A stretch of DNA of 64,000 nt from a virus, in the IMG/VR virus record IMGVR_UViG_3300032893_000001, positions 120,183 to 184,182 of that record. One strand, 5' to 3'. The position numbers and the translations under genes are program-made. A model generated the notes under the pieces. It was not told the DNA's origin and ran no database searches. It saw only the letters and a list, made by a program, of their open reading frames with translations. Of the stretch, positions 1-7,138 are shown in pieces. Numbering within the stretch: the first letter of the stretch is position 1; every line of letters starts with the position of its first letter.

Positions 1-64
1 GTTTCTCCTCCGGGTTGCCCTTGAGGCGATGGGCGTGCAGCCCCCGATGCTTGTTCTTCGACAC
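1..64 (-). CDS. Hypothetical protein, N-terminal fragment
   Basis: This gene runs off the left edge; only the first 21 codons are visible. I chose the GTG start because a GAGGCGGAG ribosome site lies just before it. The visible peptide begins VSKNKHRGLHAHRLKG and is basic. It follows the 145-residue gene on the same strand. No function can be assigned. Confidence 0.5.
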   Translation of the reverse strand, partial: MSKNKHRGLHAHRLKGNPEEK

Positions 65-73
65 GGCTCCGCC

Positions 74-511
74 TCACTTCTTCCGCAGGACGATGAACGT
101 CCACACGCCCTCGATACCGTCTTCGTAGTAAAGATACTCGTGCTGGGGCTCGTGCGTGCCGATGTACGGACCCCACTTGTGCCAGCGCCATCCGCCATTG
201 GGCGGCTGATCAGCCTTGAGCACGTGCGTGAAGCCGACGGCGTACTTGTGCGGGGACTTCTCGAGGATGTCTCCGAACTTCTCGAGGAACTGCTCGACGG
301 AGTCGCACACGCCGTAGGCGGGGATCTGCTTGTCCCCGTCCTCGAACCTGTAGAGATCGTCCCACTCGCGGCTACTGACGAGGAGGTGGAAGTTGAACCC
401 CACGTTGAGGACGATGCCGTCCTTTTCCTGCGTAGGGGGCCACACCTCCTTATTCATCGAAACAATCATGGCCACGATGGGGTCGTTCTTGATTTTCACG
501 CGTTCGAACAT
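74..511 (-). CDS. Hypothetical protein (145 aa)
   Basis: I do not recognise this protein. It is acidic and rich in aromatic residues (WRWHKWGPY near residue 108, EYLYYEDG near 127), which suggests a compact soluble fold. The ATG is preceded by GGAGG at good spacing, and an ATAAGAA-like box and terminator lie just upstream, so it starts a transcription unit. No signal peptide or membrane segment is visible. Confidence 0.8.
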   Translation of the reverse strand: MFERVKIKNDPIVAMIVSMNKEVWPPTQEKDGIVLNVGFNFHLLVSSREWDDLYRFEDGDKQIPAYGVCDSVEQFLEKFGDILEKSPHKYAVGFTHVLKADQPPNGGWRWHKWGPYIGTHEPQHEYLYYEDGIEGVWTFIVLRKK

Positions 512-526
512 GTGTCACCTCCAAGG

Positions 527-537
527 TTCTTCTTCCC
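527..537 (-). promoter_or_regulatory. Degenerate ATAAGAA-type box
   Basis: In the minus sense the bases read GGGAAGAAGAAC, one of the weaker matches to the GGGATAAGAAC box that recurs through the window. It lies about 15 bases upstream of the start at 511 and directly after a terminator with the tail TTTTAGCTCCG. Promoter function is inferred from recurrence. Confidence 0.45.
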
Positions 538-560
538 GAGCGGTCTGGAGGATTGCGGAG

Positions 561-590
561 CTAAAAGAACGCGCCCGAAGGCGCGCTCTC
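561..590 (-). terminator. Intrinsic terminator after the 62-aa gene
   Basis: In the minus sense CGCGCC-TTCG-GGCGCG forms a six-pair stem with a UUCG loop, followed by TTCTTTTAG. It lies just beyond the stop at 593 and ends in the TTAGC tail typical of terminators in this window. Confidence 0.75.
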
Positions 591-592
591 GA

Positions 593-781
593 TCAGTTCA
601 CGAAGCGCGATTCCTCTTCGTGTCCGATCTTCAAGTACAGCTCGGCGAACTCGAAGTGCGCCAGAGACTTCCACTGATGCTCCTCGCTGTTCTCCTCGTC
701 GAGCATCGAGAGCACGAGGCGCCACATGCCTCGAACGAAGTAGAGATGCATGCGCTCACGCGCGCGTTGTCGTTCGTCCAC
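593..781 (-). CDS. Hypothetical protein (62 aa)
   Basis: Small charged helical protein, unrecognised, beginning MDERQRARERMHLYF. It starts at GTG with GGAG seven bases upstream and overlaps the end of the preceding zinc-finger-like gene by 26 bases, so the two are probably translated together. A terminator follows. The function is unknown. Confidence 0.7.
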   Translation of the reverse strand: MDERQRARERMHLYFVRGMWRLVLSMLDEENSEEHQWKSLAHFEFAELYLKIGHEEESRFVN

Positions 782-1055
782 GCTTGCTCTCCTTCATCGG
801 TTTGCTGGTCGCGTAGTCCGGGCCGAGCTGCTTGTTGAACTGCTTCAAGCAGTCCTGGCAGAGCGACATGCTTCCGACCTGCCCGTCCTTGCCCGGTTTG
901 TTCTCGGTCACGATGCACACCGGCTTGTTCGTGCAGCGCTCCATGGTCCCGACGGATGGACCACCGAGCGTCATGAAGTTGGTATCGACCGGCTTCTCGG
1001 CCTGGCACTGATTCACGTCAGGCGGCGTGAGCTTCTTCTTCTTCTTCGTTGCCAT
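756..1055 (-). CDS. Small zinc-binding-like protein (99 aa)
   Basis: The N-terminus is basic (MATKKKKKL). Cysteines occur as CQ, CTNKPVC and LCQDC, consistent with a metal site, but spacing outside the last CxxC is irregular. The start at 1055 sits in a TGATG overlap with the 197-residue gene upstream and has an AGAGGACG ribosome site. I chose it over longer frames because their upstream portions are arginine- and serine-rich shadow sequence. The role is unknown. Confidence 0.7.
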   Translation of the reverse strand: MATKKKKKLTPPDVNQCQAEKPVDTNFMTLGGPSVGTMERCTNKPVCIVTENKPGKDGQVGSMSLCQDCLKQFNKQLGPDYATSKPMKESKRGRTTTRA

Positions 1056-1648
1056 CACGTCCTCTTCTTGTCGTAGTGCTCGCGCACCAGTTGCTGTTCG
1101 GTCTTGCCGAGGACTTCGCAGATCTCCTTGCGAAGACCAGAGCTCATGTCGCACGAAGCGACGTCGACGATGACTCGAGCGAGAAGCTCGTGGTCTCGAT
1201 CGCGCCTTCCCAGATCTTCTTCGTGCGCCCGCCTGAGCGAATCGTTGCGATCGTACGCTTCGTCGCGATGCACCCGAACCTCGCGTACGAGATTCACCAG
1301 CTCGGTCACGGCCTCTTCGCACGTTTGGGTCTCGAGCGTGAGATCGTCCGCTGCCTTGAGCGCGCGCCTTCGATCGTCGCGGAGATTCTCGAAGGAGGAG
1401 ATGAGCAGCATGTGCAGATCCCACAGCGTGTTCGGCGTTCCCACCGGCGTGTCTTCCTGACCAGGAAAGAGCGTCTTGATCAAGCGCTCCCGCATCTCGA
1501 GCGCCATCGTTTGCGGGACGTAGCTGAGCTCTAGCTGCTTGACGCGCTGAAGCAGGGCCAGATGTTTGCGGACGAGCGACGGAAGCATGCTCCCGAACAA
1601 CCCGTCCTTGTCCTTGTAGCGCTCGAGTGCCTTCTCGTCCCACTCCAT
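1055..1648 (-). CDS. Coiled-coil-like hypothetical protein (197 aa)
   Basis: The protein is long, charged and mainly helical, with heptad-like leucines near residues 20-60 and 90-160. No enzyme motif is visible. The AAGGAGGG ribosome site lies inside the last codons of the upstream gene, indicating translational coupling within the 0.6-2.5 kb operon. It could be a structural or scaffold-type factor, but that is only a guess from shape. Confidence 0.75.
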   Translation of the reverse strand: MEWDEKALERYKDKDGLFGSMLPSLVRKHLALLQRVKQLELSYVPQTMALEMRERLIKTLFPGQEDTPVGTPNTLWDLHMLLISSFENLRDDRRRALKAADDLTLETQTCEEAVTELVNLVREVRVHRDEAYDRNDSLRRAHEEDLGRRDRDHELLARVIVDVASCDMSSGLRKEICEVLGKTEQQLVREHYDKKRT

Positions 1649-1918
1649 CTAGCCCTCCTTCTCGTCGCCGTTGCTCCACCCAGCGTTCGTGTCGTTGGTC
1701 ACGTACACCGTGAGGTCCTCGTAATCGACGAACTCGGTGTTCTCGAAGAGCAACTTGTACAGCGCCTTCGAGACTTCACGATTCGACTTGAGCCCGCTAT
1801 CCAATGGGAAGAAGTCGAACTCGATGGAGACTCGGAACTGGGTGGGCTCGGGATCGTGCGCGATGATCTTCGCGCTCTTCTTGCCTCTCGATCCCGCCTT
1901 CTTCACGGTCTTCTTCAT
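1649..1918 (-). CDS. Hypothetical protein (89 aa)
   Basis: A lysine-rich N-terminal tail (MKKTVKKAGSRGKKSAK) precedes an alternating hydrophobic segment (FRVSIEFDFFPL) and an acidic end. The start has GAGGAGAAG upstream and overlaps the previous gene by four bases. The basic tail could bind nucleic acid, but there is no recognised domain. Confidence 0.75.
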   Translation of the reverse strand: MKKTVKKAGSRGKKSAKIIAHDPEPTQFRVSIEFDFFPLDSGLKSNREVSKALYKLLFENTEFVDYEDLTVYVTNDTNAGWSNGDEKEG

Positions 1919-2229
1919 GTCTTCTCCTCATCGAGCTTGGGAAAGAATCCGAACGCGCGCAGGTCTGTTCCTGGCTTGCAGGGCTGCCCCCACTTGGTTC
2001 GGTGCGGCAGTTCGGCCGGCAGCTTCTCGGGCATCGTCTCCGACACCGACCAGACCTTGCGCTGGTAGATGACGACCACACCCTCCCAGCCGTAATAGAC
2101 GCCGTCGTCGAGGTAGTCCACGCCGTCATCAACGGAGTCGCCGACCTTGTACTCGTACATGCACGCGCCAACCTTTAGCTGCACGCGTACCTTGCCGTCT
2201 TCGCTGACGAACTCATCGTACATTCCCAT
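1915..2229 (-). CDS. Hypothetical beta-rich protein (104 aa)
   Basis: The protein begins MGMYDEFVSEDGKVRVQLK and is rich in valine, tyrosine and glycine strands (VYYGWEGVVVIYQ). The initiator is the ATG overlapping the preceding TGA; a GTG three bases upstream is an alternative. AAGGAG lies at usable spacing. The opening resembles small beta-barrel phage proteins of unknown role. Confidence 0.75.
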   Translation of the reverse strand: MGMYDEFVSEDGKVRVQLKVGACMYEYKVGDSVDDGVDYLDDGVYYGWEGVVVIYQRKVWSVSETMPEKLPAELPHRTKWGQPCKPGTDLRAFGFFPKLDEEKT

Positions 2230-2504
2230 CACTTCTTCTCCTTGAGAGCTGCTCGTTCACGCGGCTGCTCCTTCTTTTTCTTCATGTACCTTGCGATCGC
2301 TCTACGACAAGCAGCGCGACCACCAGTTGGAGTCTTGCTGGTGCCTTTAGCGATCGGAGGTTGACCAACCGGCTTGACGAACCAACGAGGGTCCTCGAGA
2401 CCGTAGAACTCGTCGATCACGTACGCATACAGTCCCGACTCCTTGTCGTAGGCGCGCCAGGCAACCGCCTTGAATCGAATCTCCGCATCGAACTGATTCG
2501 CCAT
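2229..2504 (-). CDS. Hypothetical protein (91 aa)
   Basis: First gene of the 0.6-2.5 kb operon, downstream of a terminator-and-box unit and with GGAGG before the ATG. Residues 1-45 look like a folded mixed domain (FKAVAWRAYDKESGLYAYV). The C-terminus is very basic (RYMKKKKEQPRERAALKEKK) and could contact nucleic acid. There is no recognised family. Confidence 0.75.
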   Translation of the reverse strand: MANQFDAEIRFKAVAWRAYDKESGLYAYVIDEFYGLEDPRWFVKPVGQPPIAKGTSKTPTGGRAACRRAIARYMKKKKEQPRERAALKEKK

Positions 2505-2533
2505 CCGTTCCTCCAGGCAAGATACCTACAGCG

Positions 2534-2590
2534 CTCTTATCCCGTTGCCACGCAGATGCTTGCGTCGGGGCTAAGAAGAAGCGCGTTAGC
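2534..2590 (-). promoter_or_regulatory. Terminator plus ATAAGAA promoter unit
   Basis: In the minus sense an AAGCGC-TAAC-GCGCTT hairpin with TTCTTCTT runs straight into TTAGCCCCG. The box GGGATAAGAGC follows 27 bases later at 2543-2534. The hairpin ends the 52-residue gene, whose TAA stop lies in the loop, and the box serves the gene starting at 2504. Roles are inferred from recurrence. Confidence 0.65.
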
Positions 2591-2744
2591 GCTTCTCCAG
2601 GTATTCGCCGATCTTGTCGAGCATCGCGAACCACGATGCCTCCATCCACATGAGGAAGGAGGGCGCGTACGTGTTTTTCTTGAAGAGCACCTTCCAGGTG
2701 TACCTCGCGTTCAGGCTCTTCTCGAAGTCGGGATCGAGCTTCAT
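2586..2744 (-). CDS. Small hypothetical protein (52 aa)
   Basis: The protein reads MKLDPDFEKSLNARYTW to a stop within the terminator loop and is rich in aromatic residues (FLMWMEASWFAML). AAGGAG precedes the ATG, which overlaps the stop of the 193-residue gene by four bases. It is too short for confident classification, but spacing and composition support a real gene. The amphipathic centre could associate with membranes. Confidence 0.65.
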   Translation of the reverse strand: MKLDPDFEKSLNARYTWKVLFKKNTYAPSFLMWMEASWFAMLDKIGEYLEKR

Positions 2745-3322
2745 CCGCTTGCTCCTTCTGCTGACTTCTTCGCGTCCCAGTCGGCAACTGCTTGGCGCAT
2801 TGCTTCGATGTCACGCTCGAGGAAGCGAATGGACACCGGACCTGCCGGCATCTCGAGAACGACGTGCTCTGCGGTCAGATCTCCCTTGCCGCCGAGCCGC
2901 TTGAACTCCTGCATCGCGAGCTCTCGCCCCAGGTAGTAGTACGAGCGCTCCGCGAACGTCTTCGACTTGCGCGCGAGGATGTCGTAGCCGTGGATGAGCG
3001 CGACCTGGTGGTGTACGAGTGCGTCGGTCGTGGGTGAGGGCTCGACCTCTCTCGCGGTACTCTTGACGGGAGGTGCTTCTTCGACGAGATCGAGCTTGAG
3101 CACGAGACGCAGCTTCACCGTCCACTCGTGCGCGCAGTGCTCGCAGTACAGACCGTGCTCGAACACCTCGTTCGCCATCGGGTAGCTCAAGTAGTTCTCG
3201 CGGCTGAAGTCCTCCACGACGGTGCCGTCGCACTTCGGGCACTTGCCCTCGAGCGACACGCCCGGCAGGTAGAACCGCTTCACGTCGACCTCGAAGGTCT
3301 CTTCGTTGCTTACGATCTTCAT
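2741..3322 (-). CDS. Zinc-ribbon hypothetical protein (193 aa)
   Basis: CPKC near residue 28 and CEHC near residue 59 form a clear four-cysteine zinc ribbon in the first third. The remainder is helical and includes SYYYLGRELAMQEFKRLGGKG. AAGGAG lies upstream of the ATG. The ribbon suggests binding to DNA, RNA or a protein partner. No family name can be given. Confidence 0.8.
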   Translation of the reverse strand: MKIVSNEETFEVDVKRFYLPGVSLEGKCPKCDGTVVEDFSRENYLSYPMANEVFEHGLYCEHCAHEWTVKLRLVLKLDLVEEAPPVKSTAREVEPSPTTDALVHHQVALIHGYDILARKSKTFAERSYYYLGRELAMQEFKRLGGKGDLTAEHVVLEMPAGPVSIRFLERDIEAMRQAVADWDAKKSAEGASG

Positions 3323-3326
3323 GGCC

Positions 3327-3506
3327 TCACTCCTTCAACAGCTTCTTGAGCTGCTCGATCGTGATGAAATCAGCTCGCGACCCGCTGCCCCAGCACGAGC
3401 CGCAGAGCATCCCCTTGCGGATGACTCCCTCGCCGTCGCACCGCGCGCACTGAAGGCGCACCCGAGCATGCCGCACGCGAGGCAGGTCGTCGTCACTCAC
3501 CGCCAT
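3327..3506 (-). CDS. DnaJ-type zinc-finger mini-protein (59 aa)
   Basis: Two CxxCxGxG repeats, CARCDGEG and CGSCWGSG, match the repeat unit of the DnaJ central cysteine-rich domain. There is no J-domain or C-terminal substrate domain. AAGGAGG precedes the start. It could act as a minimal chaperone cofactor or bind unfolded protein; the motif is seen directly and the role is inferred. Confidence 0.75.
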   Translation of the reverse strand: MAVSDDDLPRVRHARVRLQCARCDGEGVIRKGMLCGSCWGSGSRADFITIEQLKKLLKE

Positions 3507-3571
3507 CGAAACCTCCTTCCTTTTTTGATTCTTCCATCTCTTTTTCCACCCCCGAAGTGATCTTCCTCCCT

Positions 3572-3624
3572 CTTCGGGTGCTCTTCGGGTACTTCGGGTA
3601 GCCACACCCGAAGACCACCCGAAG
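3572..3624 (-). repeat. CTTCGGGT cluster with inverted copies
   Basis: Three direct CTTCGGGT copies (3572, 3583, 3592) face two ACCCGAAG copies (3606, 3617). Together they can fold into a long interrupted stem after the 109-residue gene. There is no clear U-run, so it may stabilise a 3' end rather than terminate. A further CCCGAAG lies at about 3551. Confidence 0.6.
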
Positions 3625-3633
3625 ATACCCGCA

Positions 3634-3963
3634 TCACCGCTTCGAACACGTCGCCTCGTGCATGTGCGCCTTGCCGGCGTGCACCATCCGCCCACACTCG
3701 GGGCACGGACCGCAGTCCGGGCACCGCCGCTGCCGTCTCCAGCCCTCTTGGGGAGCGTCCAGGGCGTTGCGGACGTCGGCGGTCGAAAAGCGCACCCTGG
3801 CGCCAAGGAAGGGACCCTGAGTGACCTCCACGATGGCGTTCGGAGCTCCGGTGACGGGGTTGGGCTCCTCGTGGACGAAGCGGTACCCGTCCGCCCAGGT
3901 TTTCAAGGGGGCGCTTCCCCCCGCCCACACGATCTGCACCTCCACCGGTGTCCCCGGCGTCAT
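3634..3963 (-). CDS. Zinc-finger hypothetical protein (109 aa)
   Basis: The first 75 residues look beta-rich (VEVQIVWAGG, AIVEVTQGPFLGARVRF). The C-terminus carries CPDCGPCPECG followed by two histidines and a final cysteine, probably one or two zinc sites. The start has AGGAG upstream and overlaps the end of the 177-residue gene. The function is unknown. Confidence 0.75.
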   Translation of the reverse strand: MTPGTPVEVQIVWAGGSAPLKTWADGYRFVHEEPNPVTGAPNAIVEVTQGPFLGARVRFSTADVRNALDAPQEGWRRQRRCPDCGPCPECGRMVHAGKAHMHEATCSKR

Positions 3964-4493
3964 CCCGCCGCTCCTGTCATTCCCGTCAGCAGTGCCCCCA
4001 GCCCCTTCGTCGTCAGCTCGAACGTGTCGTCGGAGCACTTGACCAGGTACCCCACGTCCACCGCGGCGATCACCACCTCGACGAACTCCTTCAGCAGGGG
4101 CATGTCCTTGGGCGGCTCCGCCAAGTTCAGCGTCGAGAGGAACAGCCCGCGCCACAACAGGTTGTCGAAGAGCACGCACCACATCCGCCGCGCCGTCTTC
4201 GTCGCCAGATGGAACGTCAGCGCCTCGGGGTTCGGGTAGTTCTTCCTCACCCGCTCTTCGCAGATGGCGCAGAGAGACATGTACCGATCTCCCTCCTGCA
4301 CGATCGCGTGCACTTCCATCCCGCAGCGCAGAAACTCGTTGGACGTCGACTCTTCGAGGCCAGGGTACTCTCGAAGTTGAACCGCGTACGACTGGCACCC
4401 GAGCAGATCGGGCACGAGCCGATCGCCGATGCACCAGAACCCGTTCTTCTCTTTCACCAACAGTCGCCTGAAGTCTTTCGCCATGTTCGCCAT
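3960..4493 (-). CDS. Hypothetical protein (177 aa)
   Basis: A soluble protein with one CAIC motif near residue 75 and two well-formed helices (MPLLKEFVEVVIAAVDVGYL). AAGGAGGC precedes the ATG and a box-and-terminator unit lies about 40 bases upstream. It heads a unit with the zinc-finger gene that follows. Not recognised. Confidence 0.75.
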   Translation of the reverse strand: MANMAKDFRRLLVKEKNGFWCIGDRLVPDLLGCQSYAVQLREYPGLEESTSNEFLRCGMEVHAIVQEGDRYMSLCAICEERVRKNYPNPEALTFHLATKTARRMWCVLFDNLLWRGLFLSTLNLAEPPKDMPLLKEFVEVVIAAVDVGYLVKCSDDTFELTTKGLGALLTGMTGAAG

Positions 4494-4527
4494 GGATGCC
4501 TCCTTGCGCGGCAGATGCCGCTCAGAA

Positions 4528-4600
4528 TTCTTATCCCGGCTTCAGGCCCGCACTTGCTCTTCGGGCGCTAAAGAAAAGAGTGACGGTCAGTCGCCCTTTT
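4528..4600 (-). promoter_or_regulatory. Terminator plus ATAAGAA promoter unit
   Basis: In the minus sense an imperfect GAAAAG...CTTTTC hairpin leads into TTTAGCGCCCG. GGGATAAGAATT follows at 4537-4528, then AAGGAGG and the start at 4493. The hairpin overlaps the 3' end of the 80-residue membrane protein gene. Confidence 0.6.
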
Positions 4601-4829
4601 CTTCCTTCTCGGTCCGCTTGCCGACCACGGTCTCTTGGGGATCGACGAAGGTGTCGACGGAAAGAGGTCGATCGCAGTGCGGACATCGCGGCCTTCTCTT
4701 GAAGGCCAGGATGACCGTGTAGTTCTCCTTGTACTTCCCACCGACGATCAACAAGAGTGCGGTGAGGATGACCATGCCACCGACGACGGCGCACATGAAA
4801 GCGACCAGCCCAGACCCAATCGAGCTCAC
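4587..4829 (-). CDS. Single-pass membrane protein with CxxC (80 aa)
   Basis: Residues 8-29 are strongly hydrophobic (LVAFMCAVVGGMVILTALLL) and form one membrane segment near the N-terminus. The cytoplasmic or external tail contains CPHC and an acidic lysine-rich end. The GTG start overlaps the stop of the upstream gene. Membrane location is inferred from the hydrophobic run. The role is unknown; it is far from the lysis genes. Confidence 0.7.
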   Translation of the reverse strand: MSSIGSGLVAFMCAVVGGMVILTALLLIVGGKYKENYTVILAFKRRPRCPHCDRPLSVDTFVDPQETVVGKRTEKEEKGD

Positions 4830-5152
4830 TTCCTCAACCTAGCGCGAGCCTCTTCGGCTTGTACAGCCATCCACTCGATCCATCTCTTCGCGTCGCACCG
4901 TCGAAGAAACGCTTGGACGTGCCATCCACCGTTCCAGGCAGCCAAAGCGTCCTCTCGTGATGCGAAAGGCCATGCAGTGAAGTTTGCGACCCAGACTCGT
5001 CGCGCTAGCAGCCCCGTGCTGAGCATCGGCACGATGCACGGACCCAGGAAGTAGTCCGTCGGCCCGACGATGTTGCCCACGAAGTCCGGAGTGAAGTACG
5101 CGAGGTACTGCTGGCCGGGAGAATCTTTGAACTTCTTGTACGTCCACCCCAT
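4826..5152 (-). CDS. Hypothetical protein (108 aa)
   Basis: Aromatic-rich protein starting MGWTYKKFKDSPGQQYLAYF, with several tryptophans (WNGGWHVQAF, RWIEWMAV). A weak AGGTG ribosome site precedes the ATG. Likely a compact soluble domain; no known family is evident. Confidence 0.7.
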   Translation of the reverse strand: MGWTYKKFKDSPGQQYLAYFTPDFVGNIVGPTDYFLGPCIVPMLSTGLLARRVWVANFTAWPFASREDALAAWNGGWHVQAFLRRCDAKRWIEWMAVQAEEARARLRK

Positions 5153-5183
5153 TGTTCACCTAGCCTTTCTCCGCCTTGGACGA

Positions 5184-5396
5184 TCAATCCCTTCTCCGCT
5201 TCGCCCAGCCGCGTAGAACAGCGCGGAGTCTTTTGGCGCACTGGACTGCTTCTTTCTTGGTCTCGAAGTACACGAGGTCGGTCTCCCATCCCTGACCGTT
5301 CTCGTTGGCGTGCTCGGCCACGACAGTGAACGGCAGCGTGCCGCCTGGGTCGTCGTGAACGACGCGGAACTTTCCCACGACATTCTTCTTTCCCAT
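5184..5396 (-). CDS. Hypothetical protein (70 aa)
   Basis: The MGKKNVVGKFRVVHDD start has GGAGGAG immediately upstream and is preferred over an ATG 51 bases earlier. The protein looks like a small beta-alpha domain (FTVVAEHAN, DLVYFETKKEAVQCAKRLRAVL). That last segment resembles the helix of small nucleic-acid-binding or adaptor folds, but this is not decisive. Confidence 0.7.
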   Translation of the reverse strand: MGKKNVVGKFRVVHDDPGGTLPFTVVAEHANENGQGWETDLVYFETKKEAVQCAKRLRAVLRGWAKRRRD

Positions 5397-5415
5397 CTCT
5401 CCTCCTATCGAGCCT

Positions 5416-5676
5416 TCACGCAGGCGCTTTGGCATCGTCGCGTGCACGCGCCTTCTTATCGAGAGCGGCGACGAGGCAGACGACCGAACAGAAGTCGCTC
5501 ACGTTCTGAAGGAAGTCGTTTTCGTAGCTGCTCTTGTTGTACACGCCCGTCGAGCGGCAGACGGAGACTTTGTGCGTGCCATTGGACGGACTGAGCTGAA
5601 TCCATCCGCGCTCCTTGCACGGATTCTCCACCACCTTGCCGCAGTGGTCGCACTTCCACATGGTCACTTGTCCCAT
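5416..5676 (-). CDS. Zinc-ribbon hypothetical protein (86 aa)
   Basis: CDHCG at residues 9-13 and paired cysteines in DFCSVVC near residue 64 frame a probable zinc ribbon around a beta-rich centre (GWIQLSP, HKVSVC). AAGGAG precedes the ATG. The C-terminus is lysine- and arginine-rich. Such ribbons are frequent among phage accessory proteins; the target is unknown. Confidence 0.75.
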   Translation of the reverse strand: MGQVTMWKCDHCGKVVENPCKERGWIQLSPSNGTHKVSVCRSTGVYNKSSYENDFLQNVSDFCSVVCLVAALDKKARARDDAKAPA

Positions 5677-5759
5677 TGCTTTCTCTCCTTCTGATCGGGC
5701 ACTCCCACTCGTGCGTGGGCACGCGGCAGGGCTTCCCGGCGCCTCTTGTTCTTGCTCAT
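5664..5759 (-). CDS. Candidate very small basic protein (31 aa)
   Basis: MSKNKRRREALPRAHARVGV begins in an ATGA overlap with the 89-residue gene upstream and ends inside the start of the zinc-ribbon gene. The tight packing suits a real gene. The ribosome site is weak and the sequence is arginine-rich, so it could be chance. Confidence 0.4.
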   Translation of the reverse strand: MSKNKRRREALPRAHARVGVPDQKERKQWDK

Positions 5760-6025
5760 TCGCTCTTGATCTCTCTGCCGCATCGACGGCACCTCAAGTG
5801 CGAATGCGTCATTGTTGGTCGTGCGATAGTCATGCTGCCAGGTGCGTTCAGGTAGAACTCCACCTCGTCGTGGCCCCACTGCTCGCACGCCTCGACGGCA
5901 GAGCGATCGACGAACCCGACAATGGTCTTCAAATCTTCACGGCTGGGAAGAGATCGACCGGACTGCACACCGACTGCCAGGAGACGAGCGAGTAGCTCGT
6001 CACGGAATTTCATCTCGTTGGCCAT
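5756..6025 (-). CDS. Hypothetical protein with C-terminal CxxC (89 aa)
   Basis: Helical start (MKFRDELLARLLAVGVQSG), a central aromatic stretch and CRRCG six residues from the end. One CxxC alone suggests a dimeric or shared metal site. AGGAGGG precedes the ATG. Not recognised. Confidence 0.7.
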   Translation of the reverse strand: MANEMKFRDELLARLLAVGVQSGRSLPSREDLKTIVGFVDRSAVEACEQWGHDEVEFYLNAPGSMTIARPTMTHSHLRCRRCGREIKSE

Positions 6026-6071
6026 GGGACCCTCCTACTTGACCGCGAAGAGCTTGAAGGCGATCTCGAGA

Positions 6072-6452
6072 TCAATCGCACTCGACATCGTCATCCTCCG
6101 GCTCGGCGTCTTTGACTTTCTTGTACGGGCGCATCGCCCTGAACACGAACGCGTCGTAGACCTCTGGCCCTTGCAGAGTCTGCTCGGTGATTTCGATCTC
6201 CTCGCTCGCGTTCTCGTACTGGTACTGGCGCCAAGCGTCGATCGCTTGCTCCCACCTGCGATTGGCGAGATGGTCGAGGATCTGCTGCTTGACGGGCTCG
6301 TCGTGAATGTCGTCGATCCACGCGCGGATGATGGCGCACGCCTGAAGAACGGCGAGGTTCAGCGTGGTGAAGGCGAAGAAGTCATGCCCGTATTCGTGCA
6401 CGTACGTCAGGATGAAGACCGACTCGTTGTCGTCCCGATTCTCTTTGTTCAT
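6072..6452 (-). CDS. Hypothetical acidic helical protein (126 aa)
   Basis: The N-terminus includes YVHEYGHDFFAFTTL; HEYGH looks like a zinc protease HExxH variant but has the wrong spacing. The rest is helical (VKQQILDHLANRRWEQAIDAW) with an acidic tail. GAGGG precedes the start. It reads as a helical accessory protein without known family. Confidence 0.7.
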   Translation of the reverse strand: MNKENRDDNESVFILTYVHEYGHDFFAFTTLNLAVLQACAIIRAWIDDIHDEPVKQQILDHLANRRWEQAIDAWRQYQYENASEEIEITEQTLQGPEVYDAFVFRAMRPYKKVKDAEPEDDDVECD

Positions 6453-6682
6453 GCTCGCACCCTCGCCTTCTTCTTGTTCAACCTGGCCTCTCGCTGCTGC
6501 GCGTAGAGGGCGTTTCGAATGGCGTTGGTCGCCATTGCGCCCAACGTGGTCACGTAGACATGCCTGCTCCGAAGCGGACGGATCTCGACCCTGTCGATGT
6601 CACGATAGATCGTGACGGTCCCCTCGACATCACCGCCGGCGCTGTCGAGCGGCGCCTTCACTCTGAATCTTGCAACACTCAT
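6449..6682 (-). CDS. Hypothetical protein (77 aa)
   Basis: The first half is beta-rich (ARFRVKAPLD, GTVTIYRDIDRVEIR) and the second half helical and basic, ending LNKKKARVRA. GGAGG precedes the ATG and an ATAAGAA box lies 16 bases upstream of it, so this gene opens a unit even though its promoter overlaps the previous gene's end. Confidence 0.7.
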   Translation of the reverse strand: MSVARFRVKAPLDSAGGDVEGTVTIYRDIDRVEIRPLRSRHVYVTTLGAMATNAIRNALYAQQREARLNKKKARVRA

Positions 6683-6697
6683 GGAAAGCCTCCTGCG

Positions 6698-6707
6698 TTC
6701 TTATCCC
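6698..6707 (-). promoter_or_regulatory. ATAAGAA box overlapping a gene end
   Basis: GGGATAAGAAC in the minus sense overlaps the stop codon of the upstream 139-residue gene and lies about 16 bases before the start at 6682. No terminator accompanies it, so transcription probably reads through and is boosted here. Confidence 0.6.
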
Positions 6708-7120
6708 CTCTGGAGGTGCTCGCTTGCGTTCGGTTCAGGTCGCTGAAGAACACCGAGATCGAGGTTCACCCAGCCCTTGAAGACGTACTTCCATCCCGTG
6801 CCGTACAAGCCATCCGGCGCTTGCTTCGGCGGCCTCGTGAACGTGCAGTCCTTGCCCACCTTCAGGAAGATCACGTGACCGCAGGTAGCGCTGTCGAGCG
6901 CCTCATTGCGGTACGCGGCCCAGTTGCCACCACGCTCCTTCATCCTCGCGAGTTGCTGCTCGTCGACAGGCACGACCCTCATGTCGTCCTCGTGCACGAT
7001 CAGCTCTCGATCGCGCACGCGGACCTTGTAGAAACATTCGCGGTCGTAGCTCAAGATCTCCCCTTCGGTCGCGTTGGGGTCGATCTCGACGAGCACGCCG
7101 GGTTGCATCGTTTTCTTCAT
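6701..7120 (-). CDS. Hypothetical protein (139 aa)
   Basis: Residues 1-50 resemble a small beta-barrel (GVLVEIDPNATEGEILSYD, FYKVRVRDRELIVHEDDMRV), suggestive of a KOW- or SH3-like fold. The rest is mixed. GAGGAGG precedes the ATG, with a box upstream. The fold suggestion is inference from strand pattern only. Confidence 0.7.
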   Translation of the reverse strand: MKKTMQPGVLVEIDPNATEGEILSYDRECFYKVRVRDRELIVHEDDMRVVPVDEQQLARMKERGGNWAAYRNEALDSATCGHVIFLKVGKDCTFTRPPKQAPDGLYGTGWKYVFKGWVNLDLGVLQRPEPNASEHLQRG

Positions 7121-7138
7121 GTGTAGCCTCCTCTGCTG

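Noticed and set aside
3545-3640. Short repeats as a CRISPR array
   Set aside because: Repeats are eight bases, in both orientations and without regular spacers.
6035-6088. 17-codon frame MSSAIDLEIAFKLFAVK
   Set aside because: Possible leader-type peptide, but no ribosome site and too short to separate from chance.
6072-6452. HEYGH in the 126-residue protein as a zinc protease site
   Set aside because: Spacing is not HExxH followed by a third ligand; the motif is probably chance.
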